Positions 37,471 to 46,512 of a stretch of DNA of 64,000 bases are shown here, one piece after another. Position numbers and translations under genes: made by a program. This DNA is from Orlajensenia leifsoniae. Lineage in GTDB: Bacteria; Actinomycetota; Actinomycetes; Actinomycetales; Microbacteriaceae. Location of the stretch: the NCBI RefSeq assembly GCF_004570845.1, contig NZ_SPQZ01000003.1:372001-436000 (forward strand), read 5' to 3'. A model generated the notes under the pieces. The model had not been told where the DNA came from. It worked only from the letters and a program-made list of their open reading frames with translations, and did no database searches. How positions within the stretch are numbered: the first letter of the stretch is position 1; each line of letters begins with the position of its first letter.

Positions 37471-38769
37471 TCAGGCGCTCACGCCGTCTGGATTCGGACG
37501 GCGTGAGCCCAACTCCGCCAGAACCGACCGGGCCGCGCGCTCGCCCGACACAAGAGCGCCCTGGATCGAGGCGGTGTCGCGGTGGTCGCCGGCGACGAAG
37601 ATGCCGTCACCCACCCGAACGGTCTGTCTCGTGTGCAGCGGAGGGGGCTGAGCCGGCAGCGCGTCGGGGATGTCGTCGCGCCGCAGCAACTGCCAGGCGG
37701 CGGCATCCGTGCCCCAGATCTCGCCGAGCTGGCGGCGCACGTCGGCCTCGCGCGGTGCGGCATCCGGGTGCGTGCGAGCAGCATCCGGCAGCAGGCACGT
37801 GGCCTCGATGAGATGGCTGCCCGGAGGGGCGTAGCTCGGGACGGCGTTGGAGATCACGACGGTGTTGACCACGGGGCCGTTGCGACATCCGTCGACGGCG
37901 AGCATCGCGGATGCCGTCGGTGCGCTGTCGGCGGCGAACCACCACGTCTGCAGGCCCTTCGTGGTGGGGCGCGGCAGGTCGAGCAATCCCGCGACGGCCT
38001 CTGGACCGACGGCGACGACGACGGCGCGAGCGCGCACGGTGTCGCGGTGCTCCACCTCGACCTCGACGGTGCCGTTCCGGGACCTGAGCCCGCGCACCCG
38101 CGCCTCGACACGCACCTCGGCGCCGGACGCCGTCGCGGACCGGGCGAGCTGGGCGGGGAGGGCTCCGATACCCGCTTCGGGCAGGCCGGGGGCGCCGAGG
38201 ATGAACATGCGCACGAGAAGACGGGCGAAGGACTCGGATGTCGCGCCGCGATCGTCTGCGAGAACCCCCGCCAGGAACGGCTCGAGCACCTCGGTGCGCA
38301 GCGGGCCGCGGAGGCCGATGCGGTTCCATCCGTTGTGAAGCGTGCGATCCGTTCCGGCGATGACGACGCGGGGTCGGAGCAGCACCGGCGTGACCCAGCG
38401 AACGAGCGCGGCCGTGTCTCGCGGGGTGAGCAGCCCACTGCTGAGAGAAGCCGGCAGGGAGAGTGGATGGCGCACCGGATGCCGGAGCTCGACGCTCCCC
38501 GAATCTCGCCGCACCCGGACTCCGACGGGGAACGGCCGCATCCGCAGGTCGGCGACATCCACCCAGCGCTTCACGGCGGGATAGGCGGGGTTGAGCACGT
38601 GGAACCCGCGGTCGAGCTGGAACCCGTCGACCACGTCGGTGCGCTCGCGCCCGCCGACCCCGTCCTGCGCCTCGAGCACCACGACGTCGAGCCCGGACTC
38701 TGCGAGACGCACCGCGCACCGCAGGCCGGCCAGGCCTGCGCCGATGATGACGACGTCGTGAGCGTCCAC
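37471..38769 (-). CDS. FAD-dependent amine oxidase/desaturase-like oxidoreductase
   Basis: A 432-residue flavoprotein with the dinucleotide-binding motif DVVIIGAGLAGLRCAVRLAESG followed by GGRERTDVVDGFQLDRGFHVL, and a C-terminal FAD motif GIFVAGDHRDTASIQGALVSGERAA. It resembles the phytoene desaturase/protoporphyrinogen oxidase/amine oxidase superfamily; the substrate is unknown. The GTG start at 38769 gives MDAHDVVIIGAG, with TATCGT 6 nt upstream and no ribosome site, so a leaderless message is possible. Its stop codon is 1 nt from the dnaB stop, and the two genes converge. Confidence 0.85.
   Translation of the reverse strand: MDAHDVVIIGAGLAGLRCAVRLAESGLDVVVLEAQDGVGGRERTDVVDGFQLDRGFHVLNPAYPAVKRWVDVADLRMRPFPVGVRVRRDSGSVELRHPVRHPLSLPASLSSGLLTPRDTAALVRWVTPVLLRPRVVIAGTDRTLHNGWNRIGLRGPLRTEVLEPFLAGVLADDRGATSESFARLLVRMFILGAPGLPEAGIGALPAQLARSATASGAEVRVEARVRGLRSRNGTVEVEVEHRDTVRARAVVVAVGPEAVAGLLDLPRPTTKGLQTWWFAADSAPTASAMLAVDGCRNGPVVNTVVISNAVPSYAPPGSHLIEATCLLPDAARTHPDAAPREADVRRQLGEIWGTDAAAWQLLRRDDIPDALPAQPPPLHTRQTVRVGDGIFVAGDHRDTASIQGALVSGERAARSVLAELGSRRPNPDGVSA
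37477..37508. terminator. bidirectional hairpin at dnaB/oxidoreductase junction
   Basis: A perfect 12-bp stem GCTCACGCCGTC with an 8-nt loop, lying entirely in the last codons of the oxidoreductase gene, 7 bp beyond dnaB. Confidence 0.65.
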
Positions 38770-38868
38770 GGTCCCACGATAGGCGCGCACGCGCGGAAGG
38801 ACGCCCGCCGCGGCGCGATTAGACTGGAACCCGAATCCCCCTCTGATCGACAGACGAAAGGTCGCTGC

Positions 38869-39483
38869 GTGGCCCACACGGATGCCGCCGCCTACTCAGC
38901 GCGGTATTGGATCGTCCCCGTGGTGCGAGCCGTCCTCGCGTTCCTCCCCGCGATAGCGATCACCTTCATCCCCGACCACTCGGCCGACTTCGGTCTCCTG
39001 GTCTTCGGTTGCTGGGCCCTGGTGTCCGGCGTCGTGCTGGGGGCCCTCGCGCTCCGCACCCTGTCCGGCCTCGCGCGCACCCTGTTCGTCGTGAACGGCA
39101 TCGTCTCGGCTGTCGCTGGCCTCCTGGCGCTCAGCTTCCAGGGTGCCGGTCTCCCGCTCTACCTCTACCTCGTCAGCGTGTGGGCCGCCATCACGGGCTT
39201 CGTCGAGCTCTACGCCGGTATCCGCGAGCGCGCTCGGTCGACGCGTGCGGCTGGAGCTCGCCGGTCGGATGCCCGTCCGAGTGTGGCCCGCGACTGGATC
39301 ACCGGTGGCGCCCTCACCGCGATCTTCGCCATCGCCTACCTGCTGTTGCCGCCCAACGCCGTCGTCTCCGTCGGCCTGCTCGGCGCCTACCTCGTGATCC
39401 TCGGCGTCTACCTCGCCATCGCGGGGTTCTCCCTCAAATGGGACGGCGCCCGCGTCACCCCCGAAACCGAAGAAGTCGTATGA
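38869..39483 (+). CDS. HdeD/DUF308-like membrane protein
   Basis: A 204-residue membrane protein with six predicted helices in three pairs (for example VVRAVLAFLPAIAITF, LVFGCWALVSGVVLGALAL, GALTAIFAIAYLLLPPNAVVSVGLLGAYLVIL), the pattern of the HdeD/DUF308 family. HdeD is linked to acid resistance in enterobacteria, but no function is established in actinobacteria. The GTG start at 38869 has AAAGG upstream. It is coupled to the next gene by an ATGA overlap. Confidence 0.75.
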   Translation: MAHTDAAAYSARYWIVPVVRAVLAFLPAIAITFIPDHSADFGLLVFGCWALVSGVVLGALALRTLSGLARTLFVVNGIVSAVAGLLALSFQGAGLPLYLYLVSVWAAITGFVELYAGIRERARSTRAAGARRSDARPSVARDWITGGALTAIFAIAYLLLPPNAVVSVGLLGAYLVILGVYLAIAGFSLKWDGARVTPETEEVV

Positions 39484-39854
39484 GCCAGCCCCCCGTTCCC
39501 CAGCCGAGCCGTCGCGACGTGCTCCGTCCGCTCGAGATGGTCGGAGGCGCCGCCATCGCCGCGGTGTTCCTCGGCCTGGTCGTGCTCATGGTCACGCGCG
39601 AACCCGTTCTCGCGGCGATCGGTGCCGGCTCGGTGTTCATCATCGTGCTGGTGGCGCTCGCGATGTTCGCCATCACCCTGAAGCCCGATGAGGCCGAGAA
39701 CGCCGACATCGCCGAGCAGAACAGCGGCGCGGCCCGTGCGGGCGAGGCGACGCCGGGTCCCCTCGACGACGCGAGCACCGACACGGCGACAGGCCCGAGC
39801 ACGGGCAGCAATCCGAGCACGGACGACGAGACCCCCAGCACCCGCGGGCACTGA
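39480..39854 (+). CDS. small two-helix membrane protein of unknown function
   Basis: A 124-residue protein with two membrane helices (MVGGAAIAAVFLGLVVLMV and IGAGSVFIIVLVALAMFAITL) and a long polar Asp/Ser/Thr-rich tail. I do not recognise a domain. It overlaps the preceding HdeD-like gene (ATGA) and so is translated with it. Confidence 0.75.
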   Translation: MSQPPVPQPSRRDVLRPLEMVGGAAIAAVFLGLVVLMVTREPVLAAIGAGSVFIIVLVALAMFAITLKPDEAENADIAEQNSGAARAGEATPGPLDDASTDTATGPSTGSNPSTDDETPSTRGH

Positions 39855-39873
39855 GGGTCTCGACCTCCATGTC

Positions 39874-39893
39874 GGCCGGGTTCGAACCCGGCC
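39874..39893. terminator. bidirectional terminator before purB
   Basis: GGCCGGG-TTCGAA-CCCGGCC hairpin between convergent genes. It looks like a tRNA T-arm but no other tRNA parts are present. Confidence 0.6.
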
Positions 39894-39899
39894 CGGCAC

Positions 39900-41279
39900 T
39901 CAGTCCAGGTAGTCGACCAGCTCCGAGGCCAGCCCCACGTAGCGTGCCGGAGTGAGCGTCAGCAGACGGGCCTTGGCCTCATCGCCGATGTCGAGACCCG
40001 AGACGAACTCCGCCAGGTCGGCTGCGCCGATACGGTGACCGCGGGTGAGGTCCTTGAGCTTGGCGTACGGGTCCTCGATCGATGAGCGGCCGGCGGCGAC
40101 CTCCGCGCGGATGACGGTCTGCACGGCCTCGCCGAGTACCTCCCAGTTGCCGTCGAGATCGGCGGCCAGGACCTCTTCGGCCAGGGCGATCTCGCGCAGG
40201 CCCCGCTGGATGTTGTCGAGCGCGAGCAGCGAGTGGCCGAAGCCGACGCCGATATTGCGCTGGGCGCTGGAGTCGGTGAGGTCGCGCTGCAGGCGGCTGG
40301 TCACCAGCGTGGCCGCGAGCGAGTCGAGCAGCGCCGACGAGAGCTCGAGGTTGGCCTCGGCGTTCTCGAAGCGGATCGGGTTGATCTTGTGCGGCATCGT
40401 CGACGAGCCCGTGGCGCCGACGACGGGGATCTGCCGGAAGTAGCCCATCGAGATGTAGGTCCAGATGTCCGTCGCCAGGTTGTGCAGAATGCGGTTGGCG
40501 TGGGAGATGCGGCCGTAGAGCTCCGCCTGCCAGTCGTGCGACTCGATCTGCGTCGTGAGCGGGTTCCAGTCCAGGCCGAGACCCTCGACGAACTCGCGGG
40601 AGATCGCACGCCAGTCGGCGTCCGGGGCCGCGGCGAGGTGGGCGGCGAACGTGCCGGTGGCGCCGGAGAACTTGCCCAGGTACTCGGATGCCTGCACCTG
40701 CGCCGAGACGCGCGAGAGGCGGTGGGCGAACACGGCGAGCTCCTTGCCCATGGTGGTGGGCGTCGCAGGCTGACCGTGGGTGCGCGCGAGCATGGGCACG
40801 GCGCGGTGCTCGACGGCCAGGGCGGTGATCGCATCGATGACGGCGGCGAGCTTGGGCTGCCAGACCGTCGTGACGGCGTCGCGCACGATCAGCGCATAGG
40901 AGAGGTTGTTGATGTCTTCGCTGGTGCACGCGAAGTGCGTGAGCTCGGCGATGGCGTCGAGGCCGAGTTCGTGCAGGGCGTCGCGCACGAAGTACTCCAC
41001 GGCCTTCACGTCATGGCGAGTGCGAGCCTCGTGGGCTCCGATCGCATCGATGGAGGCCTGGTCGAAGTCGCTCGCAAGGGCGCGGAGCGCCGCCTTGTGC
41101 GCATCCGTCAGCGGGGAGGATCCGAAGAAGCCGCGGTCGGTGAGGTAGATGAGCCACTCCACCTCGACGTGCACGCGTGCCCGGTTGAGGCCCGCCTCCG
41201 AGAGGAACTCGCCCAGTTCGGAGACGGCGCTCTGGTAGCGGCCGTCGAGCGGGCTGAGGGGCTGGGCGGGCAGGCTCAT
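39900..41279 (-). CDS. purB: adenylosuccinate lyase
   Basis: A 459-residue enzyme of the fumarase/aspartase superfamily that acts twice in purine synthesis, on SAICAR and on adenylosuccinate. The signature loop is GATGSSTMPHKINPIRFENAE with the catalytic serine. FACTSEDINNLSYAL and LARTHGQPATPTTMGKEL are the other active-site segments. Length and ends match the long E. coli-like form. It is a monocistronic gene with an AGGGA site upstream. Confidence 0.97.
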   Translation of the reverse strand: MSLPAQPLSPLDGRYQSAVSELGEFLSEAGLNRARVHVEVEWLIYLTDRGFFGSSPLTDAHKAALRALASDFDQASIDAIGAHEARTRHDVKAVEYFVRDALHELGLDAIAELTHFACTSEDINNLSYALIVRDAVTTVWQPKLAAVIDAITALAVEHRAVPMLARTHGQPATPTTMGKELAVFAHRLSRVSAQVQASEYLGKFSGATGTFAAHLAAAPDADWRAISREFVEGLGLDWNPLTTQIESHDWQAELYGRISHANRILHNLATDIWTYISMGYFRQIPVVGATGSSTMPHKINPIRFENAEANLELSSALLDSLAATLVTSRLQRDLTDSSAQRNIGVGFGHSLLALDNIQRGLREIALAEEVLAADLDGNWEVLGEAVQTVIRAEVAAGRSSIEDPYAKLKDLTRGHRIGAADLAEFVSGLDIGDEAKARLLTLTPARYVGLASELVDYLD

Positions 41280-41441
41280 GGGAATCCCTGTCTGAGTTCG
41301 GGAGAGGTAGGTGGCGTCGAGAGCCGGCGGAGCCGGGCAGCGACCCCTCCATCATCCCAAGAAAGCGTGGGCATCCCCAAGCCGCTGATGCCATGCTGGC
41401 CGTAGCGCGGTCGTGCCGAGACCGGGGAGAGGGGAATCGCC

Positions 41442-42356
41442 GTGCCGGATGCTCCGGACGCCGACATCGTCGTCGACCCGCACCTCGTCGAACGTCTCGT
41501 GCGCAGCCAGCGCCCCGACCTCCTCGGCCCGCTCCAGCTCGTGGCAAACGGCTGGGACAACGCCGTGTTCCGACTGGGTGAGGAGCTGGCGGTGCGGATG
41601 CCGCGACGCAGCACCGCGGCCCACCTCATCGAGCACGAACAGGAGTGGTTGCCGTCGATCGCGGCCCGCGTGCCCGTCGCGGTTCCCCTGCCGGTACATG
41701 CGGGAGAACCCGCCGCGGAATTCCCCTGGCCATGGTCGATCGTGCCCTGGTTCGACGGGCGGTCTGCGGCAGCCGTCGCCCCGGCGTCGCGGGAGGGCAT
41801 CGCGCCGGCGCTCGCCGACTTCGTGCACGCCCTCGCCGTGCCGGCGCCCGCCGACGCTCCGCGCAACCCTTATCGCGGTGTGCCGCTCGCCGATCGCGAG
41901 GAGGTCGTGTGGGAGAGGCTCGCCGGGCGTCGGGTGGAGCGGGCCGCCGAACTGGCGGTGCTGTGGGATCACCTCGTGCAGGCGGAGCCGTGGACCGGGC
42001 CTCCGCTCTGGGTGCACGGCGACCTGCATCCCGCGAACATGGTGGTGACGGATGCCGATCCTGGTGCAGCGGGTGGCGGGCCTCCGGCGCTCGTCGCCGT
42101 CGTCGACTTCGGAGACCTCACCGCAGGAGACCCTGCGACGGACCTCGCCGTGGCCTGGCTCGCCTTCGACGCCGTCGGGCGCGCGGCGTTCCGGGCACGG
42201 ATCGACGAGCTCGGGCCGCGCGACGAGGCGACGTGGCAGCGGGCCCGGGCATGGGCGCTGGTGTGGGCGACGGCCGTGGCCGAATCCACCGAGGGCGACG
42301 GACCGATCGCGGCGATCGGCAGGCACGCCGTGGCCGAGGTGCTGCTGGAGGAGTGA
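41442..42356 (+). CDS. aminoglycoside phosphotransferase family protein
   Basis: A 304-residue protein with the APH/choline-kinase fold. The catalytic Brenner motif is WVHGDLHPANMVV and the metal-binding motif VVDFGD. The N-lobe shows GWDNAVFRLGEELAVRMPRR. Such genes are common in Microbacteriaceae and usually act on unknown small metabolites; resistance to an aminoglycoside is not implied. The GTG start at 41442 has a purine-rich GGGGAGAGGGGA upstream. Confidence 0.88.
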   Translation: MPDAPDADIVVDPHLVERLVRSQRPDLLGPLQLVANGWDNAVFRLGEELAVRMPRRSTAAHLIEHEQEWLPSIAARVPVAVPLPVHAGEPAAEFPWPWSIVPWFDGRSAAAVAPASREGIAPALADFVHALAVPAPADAPRNPYRGVPLADREEVVWERLAGRRVERAAELAVLWDHLVQAEPWTGPPLWVHGDLHPANMVVTDADPGAAGGGPPALVAVVDFGDLTAGDPATDLAVAWLAFDAVGRAAFRARIDELGPRDEATWQRARAWALVWATAVAESTEGDGPIAAIGRHAVAEVLLEE

Positions 42357-42365
42357 GGCGCCGGG

Positions 42366-42884
42366 TCAGCCGCGCTGGCGCAGCGCCGGCGCGAGCTGCC
42401 GGAACAGGGCGGCGGTGGCGCGCTCGATCATGACGAGCACGGCGTCGAACATGGCCCGGTCCGAGTAGTACGGGTCAGGCACGTCACGCAGGGCGGCCTG
42501 CTCGGGATCGAAGCTCAGCAGCATGCGTACCTTGTCGCGCTGGTCATCGGTCTGGGCCCAGTTGCGCAGGATCCTCTCCTGCGATCCGTCGAACACGACG
42601 ATGAGGTCGTAGTCGTCGAAGGCGTGTGAATCGAACTGCCTGGCGCGGTGTTGCGAGCCGTCGAGGCCGTGCTCGCTGAGCGCGGCGATGGTGCGCTCGT
42701 CGGCCTGCTCCCCCACATGCCAGTCGCCCGTGCCGGCCGACGACACCTGGATCTGGGCCGTGAGGCCTGCGCGCGCCACCTGTTCGCGCATGGCGACTTC
42801 GGCCATGGGCGAGCGGCAGATGTTGCCGGTGCACACGAATGAGATGCGGAACGGCGTCGAGTCGTCCGTGGGACCAGCGGGCAT
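42366..42884 (-). CDS. low molecular weight protein-tyrosine phosphatase
   Basis: A 172-residue phosphatase with the P-loop VCTGNICRS (C18-x5-R24) and the general-acid loop DVPDPYYSD. In actinobacteria such enzymes act on tyrosine-phosphorylated proteins or polysaccharide-export kinases. The ATG at 42884 lies 6 nt after a CAGAAT hexamer with no ribosome site, so the message may be leaderless. It converges with the phosphotransferase gene. Confidence 0.93.
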   Translation of the reverse strand: MPAGPTDDSTPFRISFVCTGNICRSPMAEVAMREQVARAGLTAQIQVSSAGTGDWHVGEQADERTIAALSEHGLDGSQHRARQFDSHAFDDYDLIVVFDGSQERILRNWAQTDDQRDKVRMLLSFDPEQAALRDVPDPYYSDRAMFDAVLVMIERATAALFRQLAPALRQRG

Positions 42885-43032
42885 GGCACCATTCTGGCCG
42901 ACTGCGGCACTCCTGCACAGGGCCGAACCACGGACGGCCGCCCCCCGATCGGGATGCCCCCGCTTCGGGAAGCCGCCGTCGAGCCATGCTCGGAGCAGTG
43001 CGCGATGCACTCACGAGCCGGGACGGTGGCTG

Positions 43033-43320
43033 ATGTCGACGGGTGGCACGGATGCTCTCCTCACTCCGGCCGATCGCGCCGACCTCGAGATGCAGGCCAC
43101 AGTGCTGGCCAGGCTGCGGGCCGAGGTCGACGAGGCCATCGTGCGCGCGGTCCTCGAACCCGGCGTCTGGAACTCGCCGGCACGGGAGGCGTGCGCGGCC
43201 AGGGTCGACGGGCTGCGCGCCGAACTCCGCACGTTGGAGGCAGTGCTCGATGAGGCGGGCGAGCGGGTGCGTGTACTGCTGGCCGGGATCGAGGCCATCG
43301 ATGCGTACGGAGCAGGATGA
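43033..43320 (+). CDS. small helical protein, possibly WXG100-like
   Basis: A 95-residue protein that is almost all helix, with a break at PGVWNSPAREACAARVDGLRAEL. This is the helix-turn-helix pattern of WXG100/ESX small proteins, though W-N-S replaces W-x-G. It overlaps the next gene by 4 nt (ATGA), so the two are made together. The similarity is by eye only and needs a profile search. Confidence 0.6.
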   Translation: MSTGGTDALLTPADRADLEMQATVLARLRAEVDEAIVRAVLEPGVWNSPAREACAARVDGLRAELRTLEAVLDEAGERVRVLLAGIEAIDAYGAG

Positions 43321-44870
43321 GCTCGCAGCCTGACGGAGCGGGCCGGCCATCCGGCGGACCGCTGCTCATCTCCGGTGCCGGGTCGTCTGCTGTGGCGACC
43401 GACGAGCTGTTCGCCCTGTCGGCGCGCATGCGTTCCATCGCGGCATCCGGAGAGCACTGGGTCGATGCGCTCGCAACCCTCGGCTGGCTGAGCGGATCCG
43501 ACCGGCTCACGGGGGCGTTGGAGGAGGCCAGGGAGACCGCCGGCCTCGTCGCCGCCGACGCGAGCGCCATCGCGGACGCCCTCGATCGCTCGGCCGAGGG
43601 CTACGGCGAGATGGAACGCCGCGGCGTCGCGCTGCAGCAGGCTCTCGGTGGCCTGCTCGGCTGGGTCGGCGGCTTCCTCGCCGTCGGCATGCTGCCCGCG
43701 TTGGTCTGGGGCGCCGGTCTCCTCGCCGTCGACGTCGTGCTGGCGTGGTTCTTCGTGCAGGGCGTGAACCGCCTGCTGGGGCGGCCGGTGGACGATCCGT
43801 CGGAGTGGCTGGAGCGCAACAGCGGGGTGCTCAACTCCCCCCAGAGCGTCGCGTTGGTGCGCATGGTGGTCGCCTCCGTCGATGACGCCGCCGGCGGAGT
43901 CGTCCGGCTGCCCTATCCGCTCGCTCGGGCACTCGGGGATGCCGGCCTCGACGTGCTCGGGGTCGGCTCCTCGGCGTTCGGCATCACCGTGCTCGGCGGC
44001 CTGTTCGGTGTCGTGCGCGAGACGCCGGTGCGCGTCGGCCAGGTCGGATCCGACGGGTCACGGCTGCCGACCCGCACGCGACGTGGGGCGCTGATCGGCC
44101 CGACGGCCGGGGCCGCTGTCGCCGCTCCCCGCGGCGTGGCCGAGCTGCTCGACCGGATTCCGCGGGCTGATCCCGACGTTCCCGAGCCCGAGCCCGACCT
44201 TCCCCAGGTGCGCGTCGAGCGCTACGGCACCGAGGACGACCCGCAGTGGGTGGCGTACATCGGCGGCACGGTGTCCTGGGAGGTGGCCGGATCCACCGAG
44301 CCCTGGGACCTCACCTCCAACGTGCACGCCGTGGCCGGCACGGATTCCGGTTCCTACCGCGCCGTGCTCGATGCGCTCGAGCAGGCCGGCGTTCGCGAGG
44401 GAGACCGCATCACGGCCGTCGGGCACTCGCAGGGCGGGCTGCTCGCGGCGCAACTCGTCTCGGACGAGCGGTACACGGGCTCGGGACTGGTGACGGCCGG
44501 CGCTCCCCTCGCGCAGCTCGCCGTTCCGGCCGACGTGCCGACCCTGCAGCTCGAGCACAGCGACGACATCGTGCCGGCGCTCGGCGGCTACGGCGATGCC
44601 GACCCGTCGCCCGAGCACCTCGTGGCCCGCCGCGAGTACCTCGCGAACCGAACCGATCCCGTCGACGGCCTGGTTCCCGCACACGCCCTCGACTCCTACC
44701 TGGAGACGGCCGCCGTGGTCGACTCCTCCGCCGAGCCGCGTCTCGTCGCCCTGCGCGAGCGACTGGCCGACGTCACCGCGGGCGCGGGCGGTGGCGCTGC
44801 CGGAACGAGCGCAGGGCCCGACTCTGCGGCATCCGGAACCGCCACCTGGTGGCGGGGCGAACGGCGCTGA
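43317..44870 (+). CDS. large alpha/beta-hydrolase protein with helical N-terminal domain
   Basis: A 517-residue protein. Residues 20-105 are helical (ATDELFALSARMRSIAASG, GEHWVDALATLGWLSG), again WXG-like. A hydrophobic segment follows at about 110-145, then a linker rich in Pro and acidic residues. The C-terminal half is an alpha/beta hydrolase with a lipase nucleophile motif AVGHSQGGLLA, a likely catalytic Asp in LEHSDDIVPALGG and His in PAHALDSYLE. It is encoded with the small helical protein at 43033. It may be a secreted or membrane-bound esterase/lipase of the ESX-effector type, but no type VII secretion gene is in the window. Confidence 0.7.
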   Translation: MSSQPDGAGRPSGGPLLISGAGSSAVATDELFALSARMRSIAASGEHWVDALATLGWLSGSDRLTGALEEARETAGLVAADASAIADALDRSAEGYGEMERRGVALQQALGGLLGWVGGFLAVGMLPALVWGAGLLAVDVVLAWFFVQGVNRLLGRPVDDPSEWLERNSGVLNSPQSVALVRMVVASVDDAAGGVVRLPYPLARALGDAGLDVLGVGSSAFGITVLGGLFGVVRETPVRVGQVGSDGSRLPTRTRRGALIGPTAGAAVAAPRGVAELLDRIPRADPDVPEPEPDLPQVRVERYGTEDDPQWVAYIGGTVSWEVAGSTEPWDLTSNVHAVAGTDSGSYRAVLDALEQAGVREGDRITAVGHSQGGLLAAQLVSDERYTGSGLVTAGAPLAQLAVPADVPTLQLEHSDDIVPALGGYGDADPSPEHLVARREYLANRTDPVDGLVPAHALDSYLETAAVVDSSAEPRLVALRERLADVTAGAGGGAAGTSAGPDSAASGTATWWRGERR

Positions 44871-44897
44871 GCGGGCCCTGGGATCAGTTGATCGAGA

Positions 44898-45287
44898 TCA
44901 GTCGGCGTGACGCGGGCGGATGAAGATGCCCAGGATGCTGGCGATGATCGAGAGCACGAGTGCTCCCAGCACGGCCCACCAGAAGCCGTCGACGGTGAGG
45001 CCGAAGCCCATGAGGCTGCTGATCCAGGAGACGAGCAGCAGGAGCAGGGCGTTGACGACGAGCGAGATCAGGCCGAGCGTGAGGATGTAGAGCGGGAACG
45101 CCACGATGCGGATGAACGTGCCGATGATGCCGTTCACCAAGCCGAAGATCAGCCCGATGATCAGGTAGGTGAGCACGGTTCCCACCGCGGTGTCCTCGTA
45201 GGGCGTCATGTGCACGCCGCCGTAGACGATCAGCGTGGTCAGCCAGAGGGCGAGAGCGTTGACGATGAGTCTCAGGAGGAAAGCCAT
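44898..45287 (-). CDS. phage-holin-like (superfamily IV) membrane protein
   Basis: A 129-residue protein with four membrane helices ([79 protein letters not shown]), the pattern of the actinobacterial four-helix holin-like family. No lysis gene is nearby, so a phage origin is unlikely and the name is only historical. The start at 45287 follows an AGGAGG-like site. Confidence 0.85.
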   Translation of the reverse strand: MAFLLRLIVNALALWLTTLIVYGGVHMTPYEDTAVGTVLTYLIIGLIFGLVNGIIGTFIRIVAFPLYILTLGLISLVVNALLLLLVSWISSLMGFGLTVDGFWWAVLGALVLSIIASILGIFIRPRHAD

Positions 45288-45367
45288 GCCACAACTATGG
45301 CATCGGGATCCTCGGCCCACGGGATTTCCTGCGGGAATCGCATGCCCGCCGCGGAATCGGCCGTGTC

Positions 45368-45373
45368 TAGACT
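45368..45373 (+). promoter_or_regulatory. leaderless -10 element of hisC-like gene
   Basis: TAGACT, 7 nt before the GTG start at 45381. There is no ribosome site. Confidence 0.5.
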
Positions 45374-45380
45374 CGACTGC

Positions 45381-46508
45381 GTGACCGCTGCAACGCCCCC
45401 CTCGAACGCCGCGCCGTCCGCCGGCATCCGCCTGCGTCCGGAGATCGCCGCGCTTCCCGCCTACAGGCAGGGCCGCGCCGCCGCGCCCGACGGATTCAAG
45501 TTGTCGAGCAACGAGAATCCCTACGACCCGCTGCCGGGCGTCGCCGAGGCCGTCGCCGCGGCCTCGGACTTCAACCGCTACCCCGATGCCAGCGCCCTCG
45601 CCCTGCGCGAGAAGCTCGCCGAGCGCTTCGGTCGCACGGCGGACGAGGTGCACATCGGTGCCGGATCGGTGGCGCTGGTCGCCCAGCTCATCCTGGCGAC
45701 CTCCGGCCCGGGCGACGAGGTCGTCTACTCCTGGCGATCCTTCGAGGCCTACCCCGGCCTCGTCACGGTCGCCGGGGCTACGAGCGTGCAGGTTCCCAAC
45801 CGCGCCGACCACTCGCACGACCTGGTCGCGATGGCCGCTGCGGTGACGGATGCCACTCGCCTCGTCATCGTCTGCTCCCCCAACAACCCCACGGGAACGA
45901 TCGTGGCTGCCGAGGAGTTCTCGGCCTTCCTCGCCGACATCCCCGAGGACGTGCTCGTGGTGCTGGACGAGGCCTACGCGGAGTTCGTCACCGAACCGCG
46001 TGCGGTCGACGGCGTGCCCTTGCTGGCTCGGCACCAGAACCTCGTGGTGCTCCGCACCTTCTCCAAGGCCTACGGTCTGGCCGGCCTCCGCGTCGGCTAC
46101 GCCCTCGGTCCGGTGGCCGTGCTCGACGCGGCCCGCGCCACGGCGATCCCGCTGTCGGTCACGGGGCAGGCCTCGGCAGCGGCGATAGCCTCGCTCGACG
46201 CCGAGGACGAGCTGTTGGAGCGCGTGCGCCACATCATCGCGCGTCGCGACGCCGTCTACGCGGGGCTGCTCGAACAGGGCTGGGACGCCCCGAAGCCCTC
46301 GGGCAACTTCATCTGGCTGCCGACGGGCGAGCACACGACTGCAGCGGCCGAGCGGCTGTTCGAGGCCGGGCTCGTCGTGCGCGCCTTCGCCCCGGAAGGC
46401 ATCCGCGTGTCGATCGGAGAGGAAGAATCGGTGGAGAAACTCCTACAGATCTCCGAAGAGATTGTGCGCTCTCTACCAGAAGGGCACTCCGCGCGGCGGA
46501 TAGCGTAG
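45381..46508 (+). CDS. hisC: histidinol-phosphate aminotransferase family protein
   Basis: A 375-residue PLP enzyme. [36 protein letters not shown] and the PLP-lysine motif [17 protein letters not shown] are the HisC set. It makes histidinol phosphate or acts as an aromatic aminotransferase; no other his genes are nearby, and the next genes encode a 2-oxoacid dehydrogenase complex, so an amino-acid-degrading role is possible. The GTG at 45381 is preceded by TAGACT at 7 nt. Confidence 0.85.
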   Translation: MTAATPPSNAAPSAGIRLRPEIAALPAYRQGRAAAPDGFKLSSNENPYDPLPGVAEAVAAASDFNRYPDASALALREKLAERFGRTADEVHIGAGSVALVAQLILATSGPGDEVVYSWRSFEAYPGLVTVAGATSVQVPNRADHSHDLVAMAAAVTDATRLVIVCSPNNPTGTIVAAEEFSAFLADIPEDVLVVLDEAYAEFVTEPRAVDGVPLLARHQNLVVLRTFSKAYGLAGLRVGYALGPVAVLDAARATAIPLSVTGQASAAAIASLDAEDELLERVRHIIARRDAVYAGLLEQGWDAPKPSGNFIWLPTGEHTTAAAERLFEAGLVVRAFAPEGIRVSIGEEESVEKLLQISEEIVRSLPEGHSARRIA

Positions 46509-46512
46509 AGAA

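Noticed and set aside
37582-38868. Extension of the HdeD-like protein upstream to 633 residues
   Set aside because: The extension is antisense to the FAD oxidoreductase. The membrane protein starts at the GTG at 38869.
39874-39893. tRNA-like T-arm (CCGGGTTCGAACCCGG)
   Set aside because: There is no acceptor, D or anticodon arm nearby; it is best read as a terminator hairpin with a TTCGAA loop.
44898-45287. Holin-like gene as a sign of a prophage
   Set aside because: There is no integrase, lysin, capsid or terminase gene, and this four-helix family is widespread on actinobacterial chromosomes.
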